Source: Bacteroidaceae bacterium (GTDB lineage Bacteria; Bacteroidota; Bacteroidia; Bacteroidales; Bacteroidaceae). Taken from it: 64,000 nucleotides of DNA. Location of the stretch: NCBI GenBank assembly GCA_017529865.1, contig JAFXNA010000001.1, positions 1 to 64,000 of the forward strand, in the 5' to 3' direction. Position 1 is the stretch's first letter. Every line of letters starts with the position of its first letter. Shown here in pieces: positions 8,034-15,844 of this stretch. The position numbers and the translations under genes were made by a program. The notes under the pieces were generated by a model, which saw nothing but the letters and a program-made list of their open reading frames with translations, was not told where the DNA came from and did not search any database.

Positions 8034-8607
8034 AATCCAAGATACACTCGTTTCACTCGACCTCTTCTCGCAGCATTTCTGTTGCGACCTCTCTGTGTGT
8101 AAAGGCTGTTGTTGCATAGAAGGCGATGCCGGTGCACCTGTAGCCGAAGAGGAAATCGCAGAGATAGAAGAGGCAATGGAAGTCGTATGGGACGAACTCA
8201 CCCCCGAAGCTCGTGAGGTGATAGAAAAGCAAGGGGTGGTTTATTCTGATCTATCAGGCGAATTGGTCACCAGCATTGTGAACAATCGTGACTGCGTATT
8301 TGCCAATCATGATGCCGATGGTACTTGCTATTGTGTACTCGACCGAGCCTATCGAGAAGGCCGCACCAAATTCCAGAAACCCATCTCCTGCCATCTCTAT
8401 CCTGTCCGCTTGAAGAACATAGCCGGCACTGTAGGCGTGAACTACGACCGTTGGGATATCTGCCGCTGTGGTGTTGAACTCGGCTGTCGTCTCTCCCTTC
8501 CACTCTACCAATTCCTCAAGGAACCTCTCATCCGCCGTTTCGGCCAAGCTTGGTGGGATGAGTGCAACCTCGCGTATGGCGAACTGAAGAAAGCAGGATA
8601 TATTTAA
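8026..8607 (+). CDS. DUF3109 cysteine-rich protein
   Basis: 193 residues from ATG 8026, which overlaps the end of the DUF4435 gene (ATGCTTGA). Ten cysteines occur in motifs that suggest a metal site: HFCCDLSVCKGCCCIEGDAG near the start, DCVFANHDADGTCYCVLD in the middle, PISCHLYPVR and WDICRCGVELGC. This is the pattern of DUF3109, related to YkgJ-type zinc/iron-chelating proteins. Function is unknown. The tight overlap with the ATPase/DUF4435 pair suggests one transcript, but DUF3109 also occurs as a stand-alone core gene in Bacteroidales, so shared function is not implied. Confidence 0.85.
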   Translation: MLEIQDTLVSLDLFSQHFCCDLSVCKGCCCIEGDAGAPVAEEEIAEIEEAMEVVWDELTPEAREVIEKQGVVYSDLSGELVTSIVNNRDCVFANHDADGTCYCVLDRAYREGRTKFQKPISCHLYPVRLKNIAGTVGVNYDRWDICRCGVELGCRLSLPLYQFLKEPLIRRFGQAWWDECNLAYGELKKAGYI

Positions 8608-8629
8608 TGTAAATAGTTCAATAGAGAGT

Positions 8630-9445
8630 TTATCCCAATTGCCGCTGACGAACAGCCTCGAACATCAGGATGGCGGCACTAACAGAGACATTGAGGGAAT
8701 CGAGCTGTCCCAGCATGGGGATGCGGATATGGGCATCGGCGGCTTCACGCCAGATATCTGTCAACCCTGTGGATTCGGTTCCCATGACGATGGCGGTAGC
8801 TCGAGTCATATCGGTGTCGTAATAGACGTTGGAATCCTGCAACTGGGCAGTGAGTATCTGAACGTCATGTTGTTTCAACCAGGCAATGCATTCCTCACTG
8901 GTACATGCCACAGTGGGCACGGTGAAGATGGCTCCGATGGAACTGCGAATGAGGTTGGGATTGTAGAGATCGGTCAGCGGGTCGCACACAATCACGGCAT
9001 CAACCCCTGCAGCATCGGCACTACGAAGGACGGCTCCGAGATTGCCTGGCTTTTCCACACTTTCCAAGATGACATATAAGCCATCCTCTTTCTTTTGTAA
9101 ATCCGAAAGTGAAGACTTGGGGGTGTGAACAATGGCTATGACACCTTCAGTCGAGCCTCGATAGGCTATTTTTTCGTAGACGTAATGATTAACAATAACA
9201 AGCCCCCCTCTAACTCCCCCCTCAAGGGTGGAGAACATGAAATCAACAATTGACAGTTGTGGAGCCATCTCTTCACAGCAAAAAACGGTTTCTATTTTCA
9301 GGCCGGCATCGATACAGTGTTGGAGTTCACGTTGTCCCTCAACCACGAACAGGCCTGACTTCCTACGTTCAGATGATTTCTGCTGCAGCGCCAGCAATTG
9401 TTTGATGCGTGGGTTTTGTACGCTTGTTATCACTTCTTGTTGCAT
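8630..9445 (-). CDS. TrmH/SpoU-family RNA 2'-O-methyltransferase
   Basis: 271 residues. An N-terminal substrate-binding domain (VQNPRIKQLLALQQKSSERR, GLFVVEGQREL) is followed by the SPOUT domain: VILESVEKPGNLGAVLRSADA (motif 1), IVMGTESTGLT (motif 2) and IRIPMLGQLDSLNVSVSAAI (motif 3). It methylates ribose in rRNA or tRNA; the target cannot be read from sequence. Between DFMFSTLEGG and HYVYEKIAYRG there is an extra segment of about 15 residues coded by palindromic element copy 4, in a loop between the domains. A -7 box lies at 9469-9476. Confidence 0.9.
   Translation of the reverse strand: MQQEVITSVQNPRIKQLLALQQKSSERRKSGLFVVEGQRELQHCIDAGLKIETVFCCEEMAPQLSIVDFMFSTLEGGVRGGLVIVNHYVYEKIAYRGSTEGVIAIVHTPKSSLSDLQKKEDGLYVILESVEKPGNLGAVLRSADAAGVDAVIVCDPLTDLYNPNLIRSSIGAIFTVPTVACTSEECIAWLKQHDVQILTAQLQDSNVYYDTDMTRATAIVMGTESTGLTDIWREAADAHIRIPMLGQLDSLNVSVSAAILMFEAVRQRQLG
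9201..9233 (-). repeat. GC-rich palindromic element, copy 4 (in-frame in trmH-type gene)
   Basis: On the minus strand it reads CTCCACCCTTGAGGGGGGAG, then TTAGAGGGGGGCTTG. It encodes the STLEGGVRGGLV part of the methyltransferase without breaking the frame. Confidence 0.7.
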
Positions 9446-9468
9446 ATTGCCATATCGTTTATTGTCTG

Positions 9469-9547
9469 CAAAGTTAGTATTTTTAATTCATAATGCATAA
9501 TTCATAATGCATAATTATTTCTGTCTTCACTTTTTTTTGTACCTTTG
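9469..9547. promoter_or_regulatory. Divergent promoters flanking a heptad array
   Basis: Minus-strand TAACTTTG at 9469-9476 faces the methyltransferase gene; plus-strand TACCTTTG at 9540-9547 faces typA. Five heptads (TAATTCA/TAATGCA alternating, ending TAATTAT) occupy 9484-9518 between them. Confidence 0.65.
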
Positions 9548-9581
9548 CACCCGATTTTAAGGAAAAAAGATACAAAAAGGT

Positions 9582-11390
9582 ATGCAAGACATCAGAAATA
9601 TTGCAATTATCGCACACGTTGACCACGGAAAGACGACCTTGGTGGACAAGATGCTGATGGCTGGTCATTTGTTTAGGGACAACCAGCAGACGGGTGAACT
9701 GATTCTGGATAATAACGAACTGGAACGTGAACGTGGTATCACCATCCTGTCGAAAAACGTGTCAATCATCTACAAGAACACAAAAATCAATGTGATAGAT
9801 ACTCCGGGACACAGCGACTTCGGTGGTGAAGTGGAGCGTGTACTGAACATGGCCGACGGCTGCATCCTGTTGGTGGATGCTTTCGAGGGGCCAATGCCTC
9901 AGACCCGATTTGTGCTGCAAAAAGCATTGGAGATCGGTCTGAAGCCTGTCGTGGTAGTGAACAAGGTGGATAAACCCAACTGTCGCCCTGAGGAGGTGTA
10001 CGAAATGGTGTTTGACCTGATGTGCTCTTTGAACGCTACTGAGGAGCAATTGGATTTCCCTGTCGTTTATGGCTCTGCCAAGCAAGGATGGATGGGCGAA
10101 GACTGGAAAACGCCTACTGGCGACATCACTTATCTGATGGATACCATCCTGAACACTATTCCTGCCCCACAGCGTCTGGAAGGTACGCCACAGATGCTGA
10201 TTACTTCGCTCGACTACTCAACCTACACAGGACGAATCGCTGTAGGTCGTGTACATCGTGGCGTGCTGCGTTCAGGACAGAACATCACCATCTGCCATCG
10301 CGACGGTTCGATGGAGAAGACAAAAATCAAAGAACTGCACACCTTTGAAGGAATGGGACACAGGGCTACTGAGGCTGTCGAGAGTGGCGACATCTGTGCA
10401 GTAATCGGCCTGTCGAACTTCGAAATAGGTGATACCATCTGCGACTTCGAAACCCCAGAGGCACTGCCTACCATTTCGATTGACGAACCAACAATGAGTA
10501 TGCTGTTCACTATCAATAATTCACCGATGTTTGGTAAGGAGGGAAAGTTCTGCACCAGCCGCCATATCCACGACCGTCTGCAGCGCGAGTTGGAAAAGAA
10601 TCTGGCATTGCGTGTAGAGCAGAAGGAAGGAGCTACTGACCAATGGATTGTGAGCGGACGTGGTGTGCTGCACCTCTCTGTCTTGATTGAAACCATGCGT
10701 CGCGAGGGCTATGAACTGCAAGTAGGACAGCCACAGGTAATATACAAGGAAATCAATGGCGTGAAGTGCGAACCTATCGAGGAACTGACCATCAACGTAC
10801 CACAGGAATTCTCGAGCAAGATGATTGACATGGTGACTCGCCGTAAGGGTGACATGATGTCGATGGAGGCACAGGACGACCGTGTGAACATCGAATTCGA
10901 AATTCCATCACGTGGCATCATCGGTCTGCGCACCAACGTACTGACTGCCAGTCAAGGTGAAGCCATCATGGCACACCGCTTCAAGGAGTATCAGCCATTC
11001 AAGGGTGAGATGATACGCCGCGTGAACGGCAGTATGATAGCCCTTGAAAGTGGTACAGCATTTGCATACGCCATCGACCACCTGCAAGATCGTGGTAAGT
11101 TCTTTATCTTCCCACAGGACACCGTGTATGCTGGCCAGGTAGTGGGCGAACATGTGCACGAGAACGACCTGGTGGTCAATGTGACAAAAGCCAAGCAATT
11201 GACCAACGTACGTGCATCGGGAACCGATGAGAAGGCTCGCATCATTCCTCCTGTCCAACTATCGCTCGAGGAAGCTTTGGAGTATATCAAAGAGGATGAA
11301 TATGTGGAGGTTACACCTAAAAGTATGCGTATTCGCAAGATTATTCTTGACCACCTCGAGAGGAAGAGAATGAACAAGAATGAGCAATAA
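9582..11390 (+). CDS. typA: Translational GTPase TypA/BipA
   Basis: 602 residues, normal length. G1 [16 protein letters not shown]2 RERGITI, G3 DTPGHSDF and G4 NKVDKP are all present near the N-terminus, and domain V and the BipA C-terminal domain follow ([18 protein letters not shown]). TypA binds the 70S ribosome and helps large-subunit assembly and stress growth. ATG 9582 is preceded by AAAAAGGT. The gene is monocistronic behind TACCTTTG 9540; about 90 bp with another heptad tract follow before the acpP promoter. Confidence 0.96.
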   Translation: MQDIRNIAIIAHVDHGKTTLVDKMLMAGHLFRDNQQTGELILDNNELERERGITILSKNVSIIYKNTKINVIDTPGHSDFGGEVERVLNMADGCILLVDAFEGPMPQTRFVLQKALEIGLKPVVVVNKVDKPNCRPEEVYEMVFDLMCSLNATEEQLDFPVVYGSAKQGWMGEDWKTPTGDITYLMDTILNTIPAPQRLEGTPQMLITSLDYSTYTGRIAVGRVHRGVLRSGQNITICHRDGSMEKTKIKELHTFEGMGHRATEAVESGDICAVIGLSNFEIGDTICDFETPEALPTISIDEPTMSMLFTINNSPMFGKEGKFCTSRHIHDRLQRELEKNLALRVEQKEGATDQWIVSGRGVLHLSVLIETMRREGYELQVGQPQVIYKEINGVKCEPIEELTINVPQEFSSKMIDMVTRRKGDMMSMEAQDDRVNIEFEIPSRGIIGLRTNVLTASQGEAIMAHRFKEYQPFKGEMIRRVNGSMIALESGTAFAYAIDHLQDRGKFFIFPQDTVYAGQVVGEHVHENDLVVNVTKAKQLTNVRASGTDEKARIIPPVQLSLEEALEYIKEDEYVEVTPKSMRIRKIILDHLERKRMNKNEQ

Positions 11391-11448
11391 TCCACTAGAT
11401 TTTTGCACACGAGATGTTGGCGATGTGCGCTTTTTCTCAAAAAATAGC

Positions 11449-11488
11449 AGATAGTAAATGGTCAAATGGTAAATAATCACTACCTTTG
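11449..11488 (+). promoter_or_regulatory. acpP -7 box with word repeat immediately upstream
   Basis: TACCTTTG at 11481-11488 is a consensus -7 box. It follows a TAAATGG/TCAAATGG/TAAATAA word tract (11455-11476). The start codon is 62 bp further. Confidence 0.6.
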
Positions 11489-11549
11489 CACCCGCAAACG
11501 AAAATTCGAAACGAATAAATAATTCATTAACAACTAAAAATTTAAGATT

Positions 11550-11786
11550 ATGTCTGAAATTGAATCAAGAGTAAAAGCTATCATCGTTGATAAGCTTGGC
11601 GTAGACGAAGCAGAAGTTAAGCCAGAAGCAAGTTTCACTAACGACCTCGGTGCAGACTCTCTCGACACTGTAGAACTGATTATGGAGTTTGAGAAGGCTT
11701 TCGGTATCAGCATTCCAGATGACCAGGCTGAAAAGATTTCAACTGTAGCAGATGCTATCAAGTACATCGAAGAGAACGCAAAATAA
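11550..11786 (+). CDS. acpP: Acyl carrier protein
   Basis: 78 residues, the usual size. The phosphopantetheine site is the Ser in [19 protein letters not shown] (Ser-37 by count). Strongly acidic with four-helix ACP spacing. It carries growing acyl chains in type II fatty acid synthesis. fabF follows 94 bp downstream and RNase III after that, so this is the common acpP-fabF-rnc operon. Confidence 0.97.
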   Translation: MSEIESRVKAIIVDKLGVDEAEVKPEASFTNDLGADSLDTVELIMEFEKAFGISIPDDQAEKISTVADAIKYIEENAK

Positions 11787-11880
11787 TTGTATTTAGCAAC
11801 AATAACCATTTACGGTACTCCACTCTTTATATTAATAATAAGGTGTGGTGGACAGTAAATGGTTTTTTAATTTTAAAGAT

Positions 11881-13146
11881 ATGGAATTAAAAAGAGTCGT
11901 CGTAACAGGTATTGGTGCCGTATCTCCACTGGGAAACTCAGCAGCCGAAACCTGGGAAAACTTGAAGAAAGGTGTCAGTGGATGTGGTCCGATTACTCAA
12001 TTTGATGCTTCTGCATTTAAAACTCAGTTTGCTTGCGAAGTAAAGAACTTCGATCCAGCACAGTATGGTATCGATCGCAAGGAAGCTCGCAAGATGGACC
12101 GCTACTCTATGTTTGCCCTTGCAGCAGCAAAGCAGGCCGTAGAAGACGCAGGCATCGACCTCGAGAACGAAGACAAAAACGAAATAGGTGTTATCCTTGG
12201 TGTTGGTATTGGTGGTATCCGCTCTTTCGAGGAAGAGGTGTCAAACTATGCCATCAACGGTCCAACTCAGGGTCCTAAGTATAATCCGTTCTTCATTCCA
12301 AAGATGATTGCCGATATGGCAGCTGGTCTGGTTTCTATTCAGTATGGCTTCCATGGACCAAACTATGCAACAGCATCTGCATGTGCTTCTTCATCGAACG
12401 CATTGGCTGACGCATTCAACCTCTTACGTCTGGGTAAGGCAAACATGATTCTCTCTGGTGGTGCTGAGGCTGCTATCACAGCTTCTGGTATCGGAGGATT
12501 CAATGCCCTGCATGCCCTCTCAACCCGTAACGACAATCCTCAGGGTGCCAGCCGTCCATTCAGCGCAAGCCGTGATGGATTCGTAACAGGTGAAGGTTCT
12601 GCCATCATCGTATTGGAAGAGTTGGAACATGCAAAAGCTCGTGGTGCAAAGATCTACGCAGAGATGGTAGGTGCAGGTATGTCAGCTGACGCACATCATA
12701 TCACCGCTTCCCATCCAGAAGGATTCGGTGCCAAGCTCGTGATGGAACGTGCATTGAAAGATGCCAACCTAAAGCCAGAAGAAGTGGACTATATCAATGT
12801 TCACGGTACATCTACTCACGTAGGTGATATCTCTGAGGCTAAAGCCATCAAGGAAGTATTTGGTGAAGCTGCTTACAAGTTGAACATCAGTTCTACCAAG
12901 TCAATGACTGGTCACCTCCTTGGTGCTGCCGGTGGACTTGAAGCAATGGCAACCATCCTTGCTATCCAAAAAGATATTGTGCCTCCAACTATCAACCACG
13001 AGGAAGGTGACAATGACGAAGAAATCGATTACAAACTGAACTTCACATTCAATAAGGCTCAAGAGCGTACGGTCAATGTTGGTATCAGCAACACCTTCGG
13101 CTTCGGTGGTCACAATGCATGTGTCGTTTTCAAAAAGTTTAAATAA
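11881..13146 (+). CDS. fabF: Beta-ketoacyl-ACP synthase II
   Basis: 421 residues from ATG 11881 (MELKRVVVTGIGAVSPLG). The in-frame extension back to GTG 11845 adds non-homologous residues and was not used. The catalytic Cys lies in TASACASSSNAL, and the two His are in INVHGTSTHVGD and STKSMTGHLLGAAG; the end GFGGHNACVVFKK is typical. It elongates acyl-ACP with malonyl-ACP. It lies between acpP and rnc. Confidence 0.96.
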   Translation: MELKRVVVTGIGAVSPLGNSAAETWENLKKGVSGCGPITQFDASAFKTQFACEVKNFDPAQYGIDRKEARKMDRYSMFALAAAKQAVEDAGIDLENEDKNEIGVILGVGIGGIRSFEEEVSNYAINGPTQGPKYNPFFIPKMIADMAAGLVSIQYGFHGPNYATASACASSSNALADAFNLLRLGKANMILSGGAEAAITASGIGGFNALHALSTRNDNPQGASRPFSASRDGFVTGEGSAIIVLEELEHAKARGAKIYAEMVGAGMSADAHHITASHPEGFGAKLVMERALKDANLKPEEVDYINVHGTSTHVGDISEAKAIKEVFGEAAYKLNISSTKSMTGHLLGAAGGLEAMATILAIQKDIVPPTINHEEGDNDEEIDYKLNFTFNKAQERTVNVGISNTFGFGGHNACVVFKKFK

Positions 13147-13148
13147 TT

Positions 13149-14309
13149 GTGACTCTCTCGATTGAGAATGCAATTGATCATGTAAGGCTCTTGCTCCGTA
13201 AGGATAAGGAGCCTTACTTACGATTGTATAACATCATGGGGTTCTATCCTCATGATTTGTCACTCTATAGAGTGGCTCTGATGCATCGTTCGACCACGTC
13301 CACCAACCGTCAGATGCGCCACATCAACAATGAGCGTCTGGAGTTTCTGGGTGATGCCATTCTTGGAGCCGTCGTAGCCGACATAGTCTACGAGCGCTAC
13401 AAGAATCAGCAAGAGGGTTTCCTCACCACCCTACGCAGTAAGATTGTGAAACGCGAGACCCTCAATGACTTGGCTGTGAAGATTGGATTGGACAAATTGT
13501 TGATTCACTCCGACCGTTTAGTTTCATCGCATAACAACTATATGAACGGCAATGCCTTCGAAGCGTTTATGGGTGCGATGTATCTCGACAGAGGCTACGA
13601 CTACTGCATGTATTTCATCAGAGAGCGCATCTTAGGACGTTACATCAATATCGACAAGATGTCGCAAAAGGAAGAGAACTACAAGAGTAAGATTATCGAA
13701 TGGTGTCAACACTATCAGTGTCAGTTCGACTTTGTGATTACCAACGAGAAGATGGAAGCGGGTAATGCGCCAAAATTCTATGCTGAAGTAATCGTCGAGA
13801 ACGTTTCGTGCGGTAAAGGTTCGGGCTACTCTAAGAAAGAGAGCCACCAAAATGCGGCACAACAAGCTTTCAAGAAAGTGCAGAGCGATGTGAATTTTGT
13901 GAACAGTATCATGGAACGTCGCAACCAGCGCATCAATGGCAAAACAGAACCGCAGCAGCAGCAGCAACAGCCTCAACCCGTAGAAAAGAAAGAAGTGAAG
14001 CAAGAGGTGAAGCAACAAAAGCAAGAGGTGAAGCAACAACCTGCAGAAAAGAAGCCAGCCGAGAAAAAACCTGTAGAAAAGAAGGCGACTGAGAAGAAAA
14101 CTGCAGAAAAGAAAGCCACAGAGAAGAAGCCTGCAGAGAAGAAAACTACAGAGAAGAAGAAAGTAGTGAAATCGCAACCTGCTTCCGAACCGCAACCTGC
14201 AGAGAAAGAAGAAGCCAAGAAACCTGCCACAAGACGTAGACGGACTTCGAAGCCTAAAGAAGGTGATGCATCTGCTCAGACACCAGAAAAGAAAGACGCT
14301 AAGGCATAA
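13149..14309 (+). CDS. rnc: Ribonuclease III with long Lys/Glu/Pro/Ala-rich tail
   Basis: 386 residues against about 230-310 in most relatives. The RNase III signature NNERLEFLGDAILGAVVAD (about residues 58-76) and a second acidic site (NAFEAFMGAMYLDRG) are intact. The dsRNA-binding domain runs from about 175 to 250 (GKGSGYSKKESHQNAAQQAF). From about 260 on, the chain is low complexity: Gln-rich, then many repeats of AEKKP/VEKKA/TEKKT, ending RRRRTSKPK. GTG 13149 is 2 bp after the fabF stop and no ATG is available nearby, so initiation is probably coupled. The basic tail may bind RNA or ribosomes; this is inference. Confidence 0.93.
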   Translation: MTLSIENAIDHVRLLLRKDKEPYLRLYNIMGFYPHDLSLYRVALMHRSTTSTNRQMRHINNERLEFLGDAILGAVVADIVYERYKNQQEGFLTTLRSKIVKRETLNDLAVKIGLDKLLIHSDRLVSSHNNYMNGNAFEAFMGAMYLDRGYDYCMYFIRERILGRYINIDKMSQKEENYKSKIIEWCQHYQCQFDFVITNEKMEAGNAPKFYAEVIVENVSCGKGSGYSKKESHQNAAQQAFKKVQSDVNFVNSIMERRNQRINGKTEPQQQQQQPQPVEKKEVKQEVKQQKQEVKQQPAEKKPAEKKPVEKKATEKKTAEKKATEKKPAEKKTTEKKKVVKSQPASEPQPAEKEEAKKPATRRRRTSKPKEGDASAQTPEKKDAKA

Positions 14310-14319
14310 AACAGAGACG

Positions 14320-15831
14320 ATGAACGTAACTCCCCTTATTAACCGATTGTATTTTGCACGGCGTGCAAAAGCAATAGAGAACTATAAAGGACATGCGGAA
14401 GAACTGCAGATGCAGGTTCTGCGCTATCTTCTTATTTCGGCCAGTCAAACCGAATGGGGTAAGGAGCACGGGTATACCGATATGCACACCTATGAGGATT
14501 TTGCCAGTCATGTAGGTATCAACACCTACGAAGAACTGAAAGGATATATCCAGCGTATGCGTCAGGGCGAGAAGAATGTGCTGTGGCGGGGAAAGGTGAA
14601 CTGGTATGCAAAGTCATCAGGAACAACGAACGATAAGAGTAAGTTTATCCCAGTCAGCAAGGAAGGACTGAAAAACGTGCACTATCTGGGCGGCACCGAC
14701 TGTGTGGCCAGCTATCTGAAAATCAACCCAAAGAGCAAGTTATTTGCTGGTAAAAGTCTGATTCTTGGAGGTAGTCACGCTCCCAACCTCAACACACCCA
14801 ATAGTCTGGTGGGGGACCTCAGTGCTATTCTTATTGAGAACGTGCCTTCACTCGTTAACCTCACCCGCATTCCTCCAAAAGAGATTGCGCTACTGAGTGA
14901 CTTTGAGGAGAAACGCGACAAGATTGCACGTTTTGCCAAAAACAAGAACGTAACCAACATCAGTGGTGTGCCTTCCTGGATGCTCTCTGTATTGAAGCGA
15001 ATGATGGAAATCACAGGCAAGGACCGATTAGACGAAATATGGCCCAATCTTGAAGTGTTCTTCCACGGAGGTGTGGCATTCACGCCTTATCGTGAACAAT
15101 ATAAGAACATCATTACCTTGGCTGGTATGCATTATATGGAAACCTACAATGCCAGTGAAGGATTCTTTGGTATTCAGACCGACCTCAACGACCCTGCTAT
15201 GCAACTAATGATCGACTACGGTGTGTTCTACGAATTCATTCCGATGAGTGAGTTCGGACAAGAGAATCCAACCGTCCTTCCATTGTGGAAAGTACAGCCC
15301 AATGTCAACTACGCAATGGTCATCAGCACCTCTTGCGGTCTATGGCGCTATCTCATTGGCGATACTGTGAAGTTCACCCAAACCGACCCATACAAGTTTA
15401 TCATCACAGGGCGTACCAAACATTTCATCAATGCTTTTGGAGAAGAGCTCATCGTCGATAATGCAGAGAAGGGATTGGAGCAAGCTTGCATCGCAACAGG
15501 CGCACAGGTGAAAGACTATACCGCTGCACCTATCTTCATGGATGCAGAAGCAAAATGTCGTCATCAGTGGCTGGTGGAATTTGCCAAAATGCCGAAAGAC
15601 ATCAATGAATTTGCAACCATCCTCGACCGTTCACTCCAAGCCATCAACTCTGATTATGAAGCCAAGCGTTATAAGGACATCACTTTGCAGCCATTGGAAC
15701 TCATTGAGGCAAAGACGGGTTTGTTCGACGAATGGCTGAAGAGCAAGGGGAAACTGGGTGGTCAGCATAAAATTCCACGACTCAGCAACAGCCGTGAGTA
15801 TATCGAGGAGCTGATTGCGATGAATAAATAA
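14320..15831 (+). CDS. GH3-family acyl-acid-amido synthetase-like protein
   Basis: 503 residues from ATG 14320; a longer in-frame start at 14263 would lie inside the rnc coding region and was rejected. It belongs to the GH3 (auxin-responsive promoter) adenylate-forming family: WYAKSSGTTNDKSKFIPVS is the phosphate-binding motif, YNASEGFFGIQ the second ATP motif, and WRYLIGDTVKFT with ITGRTKHFINAFGEEL the third. Plant relatives conjugate amino acids to acyl acids; the bacterial substrate is unknown. The gene starts 10 bp after rnc and may be in its operon. Confidence 0.88.
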   Translation: MNVTPLINRLYFARRAKAIENYKGHAEELQMQVLRYLLISASQTEWGKEHGYTDMHTYEDFASHVGINTYEELKGYIQRMRQGEKNVLWRGKVNWYAKSSGTTNDKSKFIPVSKEGLKNVHYLGGTDCVASYLKINPKSKLFAGKSLILGGSHAPNLNTPNSLVGDLSAILIENVPSLVNLTRIPPKEIALLSDFEEKRDKIARFAKNKNVTNISGVPSWMLSVLKRMMEITGKDRLDEIWPNLEVFFHGGVAFTPYREQYKNIITLAGMHYMETYNASEGFFGIQTDLNDPAMQLMIDYGVFYEFIPMSEFGQENPTVLPLWKVQPNVNYAMVISTSCGLWRYLIGDTVKFTQTDPYKFIITGRTKHFINAFGEELIVDNAEKGLEQACIATGAQVKDYTAAPIFMDAEAKCRHQWLVEFAKMPKDINEFATILDRSLQAINSDYEAKRYKDITLQPLELIEAKTGLFDEWLKSKGKLGGQHKIPRLSNSREYIEELIAMNK

Positions 15832-15844
15832 AGAAGAAGCTATA

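Noticed and set aside
11845..11880. Upstream extension of fabF to a GTG start
   Set aside because: The added residues (VDSKWFFNFKD) are not part of FabF; ATG 11881 gives the conserved MELKRVVVTG start.
13973..14230. Phe/Ser-rich minus-strand ORFs opposite the rnc tail
   Set aside because: They are the complement of the Lys/Glu repeats and show no independent signal.
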